DNA of 64,000 nt from Azospirillum sp. TSO35-2. GTDB lineage: Bacteria > Pseudomonadota > Alphaproteobacteria > Azospirillales > Azospirillaceae. Within the stretch, counting starts at the first letter, position 1, and each line of letters starts with the position of its first letter. Location of the stretch: assembly GCF_003116095.1 (NCBI RefSeq), contig NZ_LGRA01000005.1:35660-99659 (forward strand), in the 5' to 3' direction. Position numbers and translations under genes: made by a program. The notes under the pieces were generated by a model. It worked only from the letters and a program-made list of their open reading frames with translations. It searched no databases and was not told the origin of the DNA. Of this stretch, positions 34,804-45,400 are shown one piece after another.

Positions 34804-36396
34804 ATGACCTCGATCCACGACATCCTGACGCAGGCCGTCGGCCTGCATCAGGCCGGCAAATCCGATCAAGCGGCCACGCTCTACCGCAGCGTCCTGGCTA
34901 TCGAGCCGGCCCAATCGGACGCCTTGCATCTGCTGGGGCTGCTGACACGCCGTGGCGACCGCCCGCAGGATGGGGTGGCCTTGATGGCGCGCGCGCTGGT
35001 GCTCGACCCGACGCTCACCGCCGCCCTGTTCAACCAGGGCTGCGCCTTGCGGGATCTGGGGCGGTTGGACGAGGCGGCGGCGCATTTCCGCCGCAAGCTG
35101 GAGGTCGAGCCGGATTGCGGCATCAGTCTGTTCCGGCTGGGCACCGAGGCCCTGGCCTGCGGGCGGATCGACGAAGCCGAGCGGCGGCTGCGTTGGACCG
35201 CGGCCGTCGACACGACCAACCCTCGGCTGCGCAACGCGCTGGAACGCTGCGCCACAGCGCGCGCCTTGCGCGACGACGCCGCCGATCCGTCCCTGCCGCC
35301 GGGGCTGGTGGTACGCGGCGTGTTCCGCGACAGCAGCGGCTATGCCTACAAGGTCCGTCGGCTCGTCCGGCATCTGGTGGAGGCCGGGGTCCGGGTCCGG
35401 CTGATCGACCTGAACTATGGTGACACCGACAACCTGCCCGACGAGCAGATTGATCCGCTGCTGCGCACGCTCGACCGGCCGGTGCGGGCCAAGGCCGTGC
35501 TGACCATCACCACCCCTCCGGCGGTGGAGGCCATTCCGGGGCTGAAGACGATCAATTTCACCATGTTCGAGGCGGTCGGCATCCCCGCCCTGTGGGCGGG
35601 GCACAGCCGGCGTCACGACCATGTCATCGTGGCGACCGAATCCTCGCGTCAGGCGTGGCTGGGCGCCGGCCATCCGGCCGGCCGCGTCCATGTTTGCCCC
35701 GAAGGGGTGGAGACGGTGGAGGTGTCCGGCGTGGCGCCCGCCGTCATCCTCGACAGCGCCGGGCGGCGGCTGTCCGACCACCGTGTCCGCGTCCTCAACA
35801 TCTCCGACCTCAACAGCCGCAAAAACCTGTCCGGGTTGCTGCGGGTCTGGCTGCGCACGACGCGGACGGAGGACTCGGCGGCTCTGGTTCTAAAGGTCGG
35901 CAAGAGTGGCGGCATCACCGACAGCATCCGCGAGATGCTGGCCCAGGTGTCGACGGAGACCGGCCGGACCCTCGCCCAGGCGGCACCGGTCTTCCTGGTG
36001 GAGGGCAAGCTGTCGGATGCGGAGATGATGTCGCTCCACGCCGCCTCCACCCACTATTGGAGCATGTCGCACGGCGAGGGCTGGGACCTGCCGATGGCAC
36101 AGGCCGGCGCCATGGGGCTGACCCTGCTGGCCCCCGATCACAGCGCCTACCGCGCCTATCTGGACCACCGGGTGGCGCACATGATCCCCAGCCGTGTCAC
36201 CCCCGCCTCCGACAGCTATCGCGGCCAGGATTGGTGGACTCCCGACGAGGACATCGCCGCCCAACTGCTGCGCGCGGTGATCGACGATCCGGACGGCACC
36301 CGCCGGTCGGCGCAACGGCATCTGCTGGACCATTTCAGCTGGACCCAGGCGGCGCAGCGCCTGATCGCCCTGCTGACGGAGCTGGATGCTCTGTGA
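34804..36396 (+). CDS. TPR-GT4 glycosyltransferase
   Basis: A 530-residue protein. Residues 1 to about 150 hold TPRs (KSDQAATLYRSVLAIEPAQS, GRLDEAAAHFRRKLEVEPDC, GRIDEAERRLRWTAAVD). The rest is a GT-B fold: VRVLNISDLNSRKNLSGLLR at the second-domain start and SHGEGWDLPMAQAGAMGLTL as the acidic GT4 motif. It looks for a cytosolic acceptor through its TPRs, as the other TPR-transferases here may do. ATG 34804 is used because the TPR helix begins directly after it; upstream codons are Pro/Arg-rich and non-TPR. It starts a plus-strand run of four transferase genes with gaps of about 70-130 bases. Confidence 0.85.
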   Translation: MTSIHDILTQAVGLHQAGKSDQAATLYRSVLAIEPAQSDALHLLGLLTRRGDRPQDGVALMARALVLDPTLTAALFNQGCALRDLGRLDEAAAHFRRKLEVEPDCGISLFRLGTEALACGRIDEAERRLRWTAAVDTTNPRLRNALERCATARALRDDAADPSLPPGLVVRGVFRDSSGYAYKVRRLVRHLVEAGVRVRLIDLNYGDTDNLPDEQIDPLLRTLDRPVRAKAVLTITTPPAVEAIPGLKTINFTMFEAVGIPALWAGHSRRHDHVIVATESSRQAWLGAGHPAGRVHVCPEGVETVEVSGVAPAVILDSAGRRLSDHRVRVLNISDLNSRKNLSGLLRVWLRTTRTEDSAALVLKVGKSGGITDSIREMLAQVSTETGRTLAQAAPVFLVEGKLSDAEMMSLHAASTHYWSMSHGEGWDLPMAQAGAMGLTLLAPDHSAYRAYLDHRVAHMIPSRVTPASDSYRGQDWWTPDEDIAAQLLRAVIDDPDGTRRSAQRHLLDHFSWTQAAQRLIALLTELDAL

Positions 36397-36526
36397 CCCG
36401 CCGCTCGCACCCTCCGTCCTTCGGAGCCTGTGTCAATCTTCATCGTGCATCGGTCATGGCCCTGCCTTAAGAAGGCTTGTGCCATGCTCTTGCGCTTTTC
36501 ATCCTGGACGTTCCTGCGGGTCTCCC

Positions 36527-37780
36527 ATGCCAACCGTCGAAGAAGCTTTCCAGATCGCCGTCGACCACCACCAAGCCGGCCGGCTGGCCGAGGCGGAGGA
36601 CATCTACGGCCGCATTCTGGCTGTCGCGCCCGAGCGGGTGGAGGCGATCTACAACCGGGGCTATGCCCAGCAGATGCAGGGCAAGCTGGTTGCGGCGATC
36701 GCGTCCTATCGTGCGCTTCTGGAAAAGGCACCGGATTGGGCGAAGGCGCATGTCCGGCTGGGCGAGATCATGCTGTGGATCGGGCGCGTGGGCACCGCCC
36801 TCGACCATTATGAGACGGCGGTGGCGCTCGCGCCTTCGGACGACACGCTGCGCGAGCCGTTGAACCGCGCCCTCGACATCCAGGCCCGCCGCCGCCCTTT
36901 GCTCGACACGCTGCACCGGGGTGGAAAGCTGGACCTGCGCGACGTCACCTTCATGGTGCCCTGCCGGATCGAATCCCCGGATCGCCGCCGCAACCTGCGC
37001 ATTCTGGTGTCCTACCTGCGCCGGTACCTGGACACCAACATCCTGATCTGCGAGGACAACCCGGAGCGGCAGGACGTTCCGGGCCTGATGACGGAGCTGG
37101 GCCTGTCGCCGGCGGACTATGGCTACACCCATCTGACCGGAAACGACAGCCCCTACACGCACAAGGCGAAGCAGATCAACATCATGGCCGCCGCCGCGAC
37201 GACGCCGATCCTGGTGGTGCAGGACACGGACGTGGTGGTGGAGCCGACCCAGTATGTCTTCGCCCAGCAGGCCGTTCATGACGGCGCGGCGTTTTCCTGT
37301 CCATTCAACGGATTGTTCTTCGACATATCGTCCAAATACATCCCAAGCATCGAGCGGGGGTTGTCGGTCACCCAGGTCGACCTTTTGGACCCGCTCAACG
37401 AAATGCTCTATAAGAATTCTTACGGCGGCACGGTCTTTTTCGACCGGTCCGTGTTCGATCGGCTTGGCGGCTTCAATGAGAATTTCATTTCCTGGGGCTG
37501 GGAGGATTTCGAGATCCGCAAGCGGTTGGAACGGCTCGGCGAGCGGGTGGAACGCCTGTGGGGGCCCGTGCTGCATCTCAGCCACGCACGGGCAACCAAC
37601 TCGCTCCGGAAGAATCCCTGGTATGCCCACAACACCGTCGAGTATGACCGGGTGATTCATATGAGCCGCGAGCGGATTCTGGCGGAGATCGCCCAAGGCG
37701 GCTTTCGCCGTCCGCTCGTCAACGCGCAGGCCGTCCCGAGCTGCGTGGAGGAGTCCGCCCCCGTCCCGGATCAGGCGTGA
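36527..37780 (+). CDS. TPR-GT2 glycosyltransferase with galactosyltransferase-like C-terminal motif
   Basis: A 417-residue protein. Residues 1 to about 110 are TPRs (GRLAEAEDIYGRILAVAPER, GKLVAAIASYRALLEKAPDW). A GT-A domain follows: VTFMVPCRIESPDRRRNLRI, VVQDTDVVVEP as DxD metal site, and a C-terminal GGFNENFISWGWEDFEIRKR, whose WGWEDxE is the acceptor-side motif of galactosyltransferase-type enzymes. ATG 36527 precedes the first TPR directly. The downstream end is separated from the next gene by 70 bases containing a strong hairpin. Confidence 0.87.
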   Translation: MPTVEEAFQIAVDHHQAGRLAEAEDIYGRILAVAPERVEAIYNRGYAQQMQGKLVAAIASYRALLEKAPDWAKAHVRLGEIMLWIGRVGTALDHYETAVALAPSDDTLREPLNRALDIQARRRPLLDTLHRGGKLDLRDVTFMVPCRIESPDRRRNLRILVSYLRRYLDTNILICEDNPERQDVPGLMTELGLSPADYGYTHLTGNDSPYTHKAKQINIMAAAATTPILVVQDTDVVVEPTQYVFAQQAVHDGAAFSCPFNGLFFDISSKYIPSIERGLSVTQVDLLDPLNEMLYKNSYGGTVFFDRSVFDRLGGFNENFISWGWEDFEIRKRLERLGERVERLWGPVLHLSHARATNSLRKNPWYAHNTVEYDRVIHMSRERILAEIAQGGFRRPLVNAQAVPSCVEESAPVPDQA

Positions 37781-37811
37781 TCCGGTCTGCCGTCGCACGC
37801 AACAAAGCCCA

Positions 37812-37847
37812 GGCTCCGAAGGGGCGCCCGGGTACCCCTTCGGAGCC
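37812..37847 (+). promoter_or_regulatory. 13-bp perfect hairpin ending three bases before a start codon
   Basis: GGCTCCGAAGGGG (37812-37824) pairs perfectly with CCCCTTCGGAGCC (37835-37847), with a ten-base loop. The following ATG is at 37851 and no T run follows. It occupies the space where a ribosome-binding site should be, so it could control translation of the 1002-residue glycosyltransferase. Alternatively it is the terminator or 3' stabiliser of the preceding gene. Confidence 0.6.
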
Positions 37848-37850
37848 CGT

Positions 37851-40800
37851 ATGCCGTCCTTCCTGCCCAGCCCGCGCACGCTGTTCTGCTGTCTGGCGCC
37901 GCCCGACTATTACCGTCGGCCGCTGTTCTCCGAGCGGGAGGTCTTCTGCGGCCCCGACTGCCCGACGGTGGAGACCGGCGACGGCTTTTCCTCGCTGGCC
38001 ACCCCGGCCGGTGAGTTCGACCTGCCCGCCATCGTTGCCCGGCTGCCGGCCCACCAGCGGCCCGAGATGATCGTCGTCAAGGCCGACGCCACCCGGCGCA
38101 ACCTCGCCCGCGGCCTCGACCGGCTGCCCGGCACCAAGGTGCTGCTGGTCGGCGACACCCACCATTTCGCCAGCCCGCTGCGCACGCTGCTGGCCTACGG
38201 CGCAATGGAGCGGTTCGACGCGGTGATGCTGGACCACACCCGCCAGCACGCCCACCTCTTCCTGGAAGCCGGCTTCGAGCGGGTCTACTGGATCCCGGCG
38301 GTCGACTACGCGCTGCGCCGGCGCGACATCCCGGCTGCCGCCACCCACCCGCTGACCTTCGTCGGCCAGATCGGCCCTTTCCACCCCTGGCGCCGCCACG
38401 CGCTGGGCGCGCTGACTGCGGCCGGGCTGCCGTTGCAGGCGTTGCGGGCCTCGCCGGAGCAGGCGGCCGACGTCTACGCCTCCTCCGCCATCACGTTGAA
38501 CGTCTCGCTCAACGGCGACCTCAACCTGCGCGTCTTCGAGGCGCTGGGCGCCGGCGGTTTCCTGATCACCGACGCGCTGTCGCCCGAGGCCGGGCTGGAG
38601 CGCTGCTTCACCCCCGGCACCCACCTCGTCACCCAGCGCTCGCCGGCGGAGCTGGTAGAACTGGTCCGCCACTACCTCGACCACCCGGCGGAGGCGATGG
38701 CGATCCGCCGCGCCGGGCAGGCCCATCTGCTGGAATTCCACAGCCCGGAGGTCAAGCGCGCCCAGTTCTTCGACGCGGTGTTCGACGACCGCGTCAACCC
38801 GGCGTTGGAGGTGCGCGGCGAGCGGCGCGGCCTGCCGCCGTTGCCGGCGCACGGCACCGGCCTGCGCCGCCGCATCGAGGCCTACGAGGCGGTGCAGCGC
38901 CTGCACCTGAAGGCGGAGCGGCTGACCGTCCACACCGACGCCGGGGACAGCCTGAACCTGCGCGCCCTGCTCCGCGACCTGCCGCGCGCGGCGGTGGTCG
39001 GGCCGGCCGAGGGGGTGGACGACCCGGTCGCCCTGCCGCTGCCGCCGCCCGCCGACGCGGTGCGGGTGGAGGCGGCGCTGCTGCTGCCCTGGCCGGGGCT
39101 CGTGCCGGCGGAGGTCGACCGCCGGATGGCGACGCTGCCCGGCGCCTCCGTGCTCTGCCCGGTCGCGTCGGCGCGCGACCACGCCGCGGCATCCGCCCAT
39201 CTGGCCGGCTGGGGCTTCGCCCCGACCGAGCCCGGCGGCGCCCTGTTCCAGTGCGCGGATCCGTTCCGCTATGCCGAGCGGTCGCTCGCCGCGCCGGATC
39301 CGGCGGCGGCGTTGAAGCGCGCCCGCGTCGCGGCGCTGGAGCCGCTGGTCCGCACCGCCGATCAGGCGATGGCCGCCGCCCGGCTGGCCGGGGCGCTGGG
39401 CGATGCCGGGCTGGCGGAGCGCTTCCTCCAGCGTTGTGTGGGGCTCGACCGCCAGCGGGCGGACGCGCTCGCCGGGCTCGCCCGCCTGTGCGCGGCGACC
39501 GGCCGCCCGGTCGAGGCTGCCATCTACGCCAACGAGGCCAACCGTGCCGTGCCCGGAGCGGCAGCGGACCTCGACGGGGACGCGCTCGCCGCCGCTGCCG
39601 CCGGCAACCCGGGGCTGGAGCGCTACCGCTCGCTGTTCCGGCAGGCCACCGCGCCCGCGACCGGGCGGCGCCGTCGCATCCTGGTGATCACCAACCTGTT
39701 CCCGCCGCAGGAGTTCGGCGGCTACGGCCGCAAGCTGTGGGAGTTCTCGGCCGAGTTGATCCGCCGCGGCCACGAGGTCCGGGTGCTGACCGCCGACCTG
39801 CCCGAGCTGGCGCGGCCGGGCATGGCCGGCACCGAGGACATCGAGGGGCGGGTCGACCGCTCGCTGGCCCTCTACGGCCGTTGGAAGGACGGGCGCGGCG
39901 TCGCCTTCGACGACCCGGAGCGCTGCGCCGCGCTGGTCCGCGCCAACATCCGCCGCGTGCTGGAGACCGCCGAAACCTTCCGCGCCGAGGCCTGTCTGGT
40001 CGGCAACCTCGATTTCGTCGGGACCGAGTTCCTTGACCCGCTGACCCGGCGGATGGGCGTGCCGGTGCTGCACTGCCTGGGCAACCAGCACCCCGGCTAC
40101 GGCCGAGAGGCGGCGCCGCGCTCGCCGCTGTACCGCGCCGGCCCGGCGAGCGGCTGGGTGGCGGAGCGGTTGGTCGAGGGTGGCTATGGCCTGCCCGCCA
40201 CTGTGATCCACCCCGGCGCCCGCGTCGATTACTTCCACCGCGCGGTGATGCCGGTGCCCGACCGGCTGCGCATCGCCTTCGCCAGCCTGATCACGCTGTA
40301 CAAGGGGCCGCAGACGCTGATCAACGCGCTGGGCGTCCTGCACCGCCAGGGCATCGACTTCGACTGCACCATCGCCGGCGAGGCGCCGGACGCCGACCTG
40401 CTGGCCCGCTGCCGCGAGTTCATCGAGCACCAGGGCATGGCGGACAAGGTGCGCTTCACCGGTTTCCTCGACCGCCGCGGCCTGTCCGACCTGTTCGCCC
40501 GCTCCAACGTGCTGGTCTTCCCCAGCGTCTTCCAGGAGCCCTTCGGCATCACCCATGTCGAGGCGATGGCCGCCGGTCTGGCCGTGATCAGCAGCGGCAC
40601 CGGCGGCAGTGCCGAGATCCTGCGCGACGGCGTCGACGGGCTGCTGTTCCCGGCCGAGGACCACGAGGCGCTTGCCGCCCGGCTGCGCCGCTTGGTCGAG
40701 GACCGCGCCGCCTGGGCCCGCCTGGCGCTGTCGGGCCGCGACCGCGCCCGCGACTTCACGGTCGCCCGCTCGGTCGACCGCATCGAAGCGGTGTTCGAGG

Positions 40801-40859
40801 AACTGGCCGCCCTCAAAGTCGCGTCCCTGCGCGACGCGACCGCGCTCGACGCACCATGA
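37851..40859 (+). CDS. Two-domain glycosyltransferase: CgeB-like N-terminus, TPR-like linker, GT4 C-terminus
   Basis: A 1002-residue protein. The first ~310 residues resemble CgeB/DUF3880-type GT-B proteins: VLLVGDTHHFASPLRTLLAY, LTFVGQIGPFHPWRR, LNVSLNGDLNLRVFEALGAG. A helical linker (about 480-580) contains TPR-like units. From residue 608 a GT4 domain follows: RILVITNLFPPQEFGGYGRK, FASLITLYKGPQTLINALG, and EPFGITHVEAMAAGLAVISS with the E-x7-E motif. Two complete transferase domains in one chain would let it add two sugars in sequence. ATG 37851 has no ribosome-binding site; a 13-bp hairpin occupies that space. Confidence 0.87.
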   Translation: MPSFLPSPRTLFCCLAPPDYYRRPLFSEREVFCGPDCPTVETGDGFSSLATPAGEFDLPAIVARLPAHQRPEMIVVKADATRRNLARGLDRLPGTKVLLVGDTHHFASPLRTLLAYGAMERFDAVMLDHTRQHAHLFLEAGFERVYWIPAVDYALRRRDIPAAATHPLTFVGQIGPFHPWRRHALGALTAAGLPLQALRASPEQAADVYASSAITLNVSLNGDLNLRVFEALGAGGFLITDALSPEAGLERCFTPGTHLVTQRSPAELVELVRHYLDHPAEAMAIRRAGQAHLLEFHSPEVKRAQFFDAVFDDRVNPALEVRGERRGLPPLPAHGTGLRRRIEAYEAVQRLHLKAERLTVHTDAGDSLNLRALLRDLPRAAVVGPAEGVDDPVALPLPPPADAVRVEAALLLPWPGLVPAEVDRRMATLPGASVLCPVASARDHAAASAHLAGWGFAPTEPGGALFQCADPFRYAERSLAAPDPAAALKRARVAALEPLVRTADQAMAAARLAGALGDAGLAERFLQRCVGLDRQRADALAGLARLCAATGRPVEAAIYANEANRAVPGAAADLDGDALAAAAAGNPGLERYRSLFRQATAPATGRRRRILVITNLFPPQEFGGYGRKLWEFSAELIRRGHEVRVLTADLPELARPGMAGTEDIEGRVDRSLALYGRWKDGRGVAFDDPERCAALVRANIRRVLETAETFRAEACLVGNLDFVGTEFLDPLTRRMGVPVLHCLGNQHPGYGREAAPRSPLYRAGPASGWVAERLVEGGYGLPATVIHPGARVDYFHRAVMPVPDRLRIAFASLITLYKGPQTLINALGVLHRQGIDFDCTIAGEAPDADLLARCREFIEHQGMADKVRFTGFLDRRGLSDLFARSNVLVFPSVFQEPFGITHVEAMAAGLAVISSGTGGSAEILRDGVDGLLFPAEDHEALAARLRRLVEDRAAWARLALSGRDRARDFTVARSVDRIEAVFEELAALKVASLRDATALDAP

Positions 40860-40935
40860 ACGGGCAGACCCGCAGCTTGCGCGGCCGGATGCTGTCGTCA
40901 AGCCTTCGCACCACATCGTCCGATGAGCGTGTTCC

Positions 40936-42294
40936 ATGGTGACTCTCACTCGGCTTCGGCCGGTCATCGACGGCATCATCGCCGCCTCCTCCTGCATCGA
41001 CGTCCCCCTGGTTGACAAGGAATTGTCGGCCGCGGAGGCGGGCGGGGATTGGTATCGGCTCTACAGCATCCTGGCGGCGCTGATCTCCCGTCTTGCCGAC
41101 GGGCCGGAAAAGACGCGTCTGACAGAGGTCATGATCGCGGGCGATCCGGAATGCGAAGGCCTGTATCTGGCCTTGGCCGAGAGGCTTTCCTTTGCCGGCA
41201 TGGGGATTCTCGAACGCGACGAAGCGATCCCGCGCCAGGGCATCGCCCTTCTGAGCCGTGCGCTGGAGCGCGCGCCGGCATCCCCCCTGCGGCCGCAGAT
41301 CCACGCCAACCTTGCGTTCCTGTTCAACGAGATCGGGCAGCACGGTATGGCCGAGGCGCATGGCCGCGCCGCCGCCGGCTATCGCAACGCCATCTTCCAT
41401 CTCTGGCTTGTCGAGGCCCTGTTCCATCAGGGCAAATACCGCCGCGACGCGCTGTGCGTGGTCGACCTGTCGTCCCTGGCCATTCGCCGCGTCACCGCGG
41501 CCTTGGCGCAGGCGGACGCGCTGGAGGCCGGAACGCCGGACGGGGCAGGGCCTTTCGCGCCAACCGGGTCGCACGTCGTCCTCGTCTCGGTGGACGGCGC
41601 TTATTTCAAGCGCTACGCGCCGGCGCAGATCCTCAACCTCCACGCTCTGCACTCTTCGGCAACGGTGCACTACCACATCATAAACGGCGACGACGAGGTT
41701 GACCGGCTGATCGGTCGTCTTCGCGACACCGTCGGGGATATGCCGGTCTTCTTTTCCCGTGAAGAGAGGGCGCTGCAGGGCGACGCTATCGACAAGCCCT
41801 ATTACGCCTCCTCACGGTTCATCATCGCCCACGAGGTGATGATGCGGCACAAGGCGAACGTGATCGTGTGCGACGCCGACATCCTTTTCCAGGACAAGCC
41901 GGAAGACATCGTCACTTTCGCTTCGGACCATGACATCGCCCACACCGACTACCGCGGCGAGCCCCTGTGCAGCCGCTACAACGCTTCGTTCGTCTATTTC
42001 CGGCAGAGCAAGGGCGGGTATCTGACGCTTCTGATGATGGCCGACTTCCTGAGGACGAACTTTGAACGCTACTACCTCTGGATGATCGATCAGGTCGCGC
42101 TGTTCGCCTGCGTTGAGCGGGCGCGGCAGATCCTGGGAAGCGAGTTGACGCATGTCGCGTGGCCCGACACCATCCTGCCGCCGCGGCCTGGGGCCTCCCT
42201 TCCGCTCGTGCTGACTGGGGCATTGTCCGGGAAACACGGCAACAGCCCCTACAGCGTGAAGAGGGACGACATCCTGCGCGCCTACGGCTTTTGA
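40936..42294 (+). CDS. GT-A fold glycosyltransferase with helical N-terminus
   Basis: A 452-residue protein. Residues 1 to about 200 are helical with TPR-like spacing (GIALLSRALERAPASPLRPQ, IHANLAFLFNEIGQHGMAEA). The second half is GT-A-like: VVLVSVDGAYFKRYAPAQIL, VHYHIINGDDEVDRL, and HKANVIVCDADILFQDKPED with DxD (CDAD). YNASFVYFRQSKGGYLTLLM and the late LSGKHGNSPYS region suit retaining transferases of this shape. No close family name is certain. It is last in the plus-strand run of four transferases; the ATG at 40936 has no obvious ribosome-binding site. Confidence 0.75.
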   Translation: MVTLTRLRPVIDGIIAASSCIDVPLVDKELSAAEAGGDWYRLYSILAALISRLADGPEKTRLTEVMIAGDPECEGLYLALAERLSFAGMGILERDEAIPRQGIALLSRALERAPASPLRPQIHANLAFLFNEIGQHGMAEAHGRAAAGYRNAIFHLWLVEALFHQGKYRRDALCVVDLSSLAIRRVTAALAQADALEAGTPDGAGPFAPTGSHVVLVSVDGAYFKRYAPAQILNLHALHSSATVHYHIINGDDEVDRLIGRLRDTVGDMPVFFSREERALQGDAIDKPYYASSRFIIAHEVMMRHKANVIVCDADILFQDKPEDIVTFASDHDIAHTDYRGEPLCSRYNASFVYFRQSKGGYLTLLMMADFLRTNFERYYLWMIDQVALFACVERARQILGSELTHVAWPDTILPPRPGASLPLVLTGALSGKHGNSPYSVKRDDILRAYGF

Positions 42295-42434
42295 CGGAGG
42301 CTTCTGATGGGAGAGGGCCGGCGACGGAAGACGACGCGGTGAGAAAAAAGGTACGGGCCGGCCTCCCCTTTCGATCGGGGGATGGAAGGTTGTAAGCTGC
42401 GGGGGCCGCATTCCGCGCCGCGACGCCCCTGACC

Positions 42435-45400
42435 ATGACGATCCCAAGCCTCGACCCCCTGGACGCCCCGGCCGTCACCCCGACCGACGCCGTGCCCTCC
42501 TGTTCCTGCCTGCTGTGCAGCGCCGCCGGCTGGAGCACCGCGCCGCTCGCCGGCGGCCTCGACGCGGCGGCGGCCCCGCTCGGCACGGTGTCCAGCACCG
42601 TGGCCGCCCTGCTGCCGTCGGGGACGCCGCGCTGGGGCAGCGGCGGCGTCGGCGGCGGGGCGTCCGTCAGCTACAGCTTCATGGAGCAGGCACCGTCCTA
42701 CGCCTCCACGTCGGACGCCAGCGGCTTCGCGGCGCTGTCCACGGTCCAGCGCAACGCGGTGCGCCAGGCGCTCGCCGCCTGGAGCCTGGTCGCCAACGTC
42801 TCGTTCGTCGAAACCTCCGACAGCGCCAACAGCGGGCAGGGCGGCTCGATCCGTTTCGGCACCAACCGGCAAAGCTCCAGCGCCGCCTACGCCTACTACC
42901 CGACCGGGTCGCTCTACGGCAGCGGCGGCGACGTCTATCTCGCCAACAACGTCTCCAGCAACAGCAGCCCGACCGCCGGCAGCTACGGCTACCTCACCAT
43001 CCTGCACGAGATCGGCCACGCCATCGGGCTGAAGCACCCCGGCAACTACAACGCCGGCGGCGGCGGCAGCGAGGGGCCCTACCTGTCCAGCGCCGAGGAC
43101 AATTACCGCTACACGATCATGTCCTACAACCAGCACCCCAGCCTGGGCCTGAACGGTCTGGCAACGGGGCCGGCGCTGTACGACATCGCGGCGGTCCAGT
43201 ACCTCTACGGCGCCAACGGCCAGACCCGCACCGGCGACGACCGCTACGTCTTCGCCAGCACGGCCACCGCGGTCAGCCAAGCCATCTGGGACGCCGGCGG
43301 CACCGACACCATCGACGCCAGCGGCCAGACCGGCGCGGTGTCGATCAACCTGACACCCGGGTCCTTCAGCTCGATCGGTCCCAACGGGTCGGGCGGGGCG
43401 GCGGTCGACAACATCGCGATCGCCGACGGCGTCACCATCGAGAACGCCAGCGGCGGCGGCGGCAACGACATCCTGATCGGCAACGACGCCGCCAACGTCC
43501 TGATCGGCGGCGCCGGCAACGACACGCTGACCGGCGGCGGCGGCAACGACACCCTGATCGGCGGCGGCGGCATCGACACCGCGGTCTTTTCCGGCAGCCG
43601 GTCGTCCTACACCGTCACCATCACCGGCGACAACGCCACCATCGCCCACAGCGGCAGCGACGGCACCGACAGCCTGACCGACGTCGAATACGCCCTGTTC
43701 GCCGACATCCGCATCAGCCTGCAGCCGGCAACGCTCACCGTCCGCTCCGGCCGGGTCGACATCGGCTCGACGGTCGGCATCGCCAGCCTGGTGTCGGCGA
43801 GCGACCCGGCCGGCGGCGCCGTCACCCAGTACGAGCTGGTCGACAACACCAACGGCGCCGGCCGCATCCTGGTCGGCGGCGTGGCGCAAGCCGACGGCGC
43901 GGTGGTCCCGCTGACCGCCGCCGCCTTTGCTGCGACGACCTACGCCGCCTCCAGCCTGCCGGGGATCGACGAGCTGTCGGTGCGCGCCTACAACGGCGTG
44001 ACCTGGAGCCGCTGGCTCGGCTTCACCATCGCCTCCCGCCCGGCCAACCGGGCGCCGATCGTCCAGGGCGACAAGACCGTGGTCGCGCAGGATGGCGGGC
44101 CGGCGGTGCCGCTCGGCGTCGACCGGCCGCAGGACCTCGACGAGGGCGACGTCATCGCCGTGACGCTGACCCGGCTGCCCGACCGCGGCACCGTCCGGCT
44201 GGCGAACGGCAGCGCGGTCACCGCCGGCACCGTGCTCGGCGTGGCCGACCTCGCCGGGCTGACCTACAGCGCGGCCTCCGGTACGTCCGGGTCGGCGGGG
44301 GCCTTCGCCTACACCGTCACCGACGCCCAGGGGGCGGTGACCAGCCAGACGGTGACGCTGCGGGTGACCGGGCTCAGCGACACGCTGTCGGGGTTCGACC
44401 CGCTGGTCTACCTCGCCTCCAACCCCGACCTCGCCGCCGCCTTCGGCACCGACGAGGCCGCCGCGCGCCAGCATTACCTGAGCGCCGGCCGTGGCGAGGG
44501 ACGGACGATCGCGTCCTTCGACCCGATGGCCTATCTGGCGGCCAATCCCGATCTGGTCGCCGCCTTCGGCTTCGACCGCGCCCAGGCCACCCGGCATTAC
44601 CTGACCTTCGGCCGGCGGGAAGGACGGACGACCACCGGTTTCGACCCGCTGGCCTATCTGGCGGCGAACCCCGATCTGGCCGCCGCCTTCGGCACCGACA
44701 CCGCGCAGGCGACCCGCCACTACCTCACCTACGCCGGCAGGGAGGGGCGCAGCGCCCGCTTCGACGGCTACGCCTATCTGGCGGCGAACCCGGATGTGGC
44801 CGCCGCCTTCGGCTTCGACCCGGCGGCGGCGACCCGGCATTACATCACCAGCGGCCGTGCCGAGCCGCGCAGCGCCGGCCTCGACCTGCTGGGCTACCTC
44901 GCCGCCAACCCGGATCTGGCCGCCGGCTTCGGCACCGACACCGCCCAGGCGGCCCGGCACTACATGCTCTACGGCCGGCGGGAGGGGCGCAGCACCAGCT
45001 TCGACACGCTCTCCTATCTGGCGGCGAACCCCGATCTGGCCGCCGCCTTCGGCAACAACCCGGCGGCGGCGGAGGAGCATTACATCCGCTTCGGCCGGAC
45101 GGAGAACCGCCAGACCGTCTTCAACACCCACGACTACCTGATGGCCCACCCCGACGTGCTGAGCGCCTTCGGCACCGACGACGGGCGGGTGAAGCGGTAT
45201 GTCGTCCTCTACGGCAACACGCCGCGGCGCGACGCCGGCGGCTTCGACGCGCTGAGCTATCTGGCCGCCAACCCGGATCTGGCGGCGCTCTACGGCACCG
45301 ACACCGCGGCGGCCACCGCGCATTACCAGAGCCGGGGGCAGTCGGAGGGGCGGTCGACCCGCTTCAACGCCCTGGCCTACCTGATGGCCAACGCCGACCT

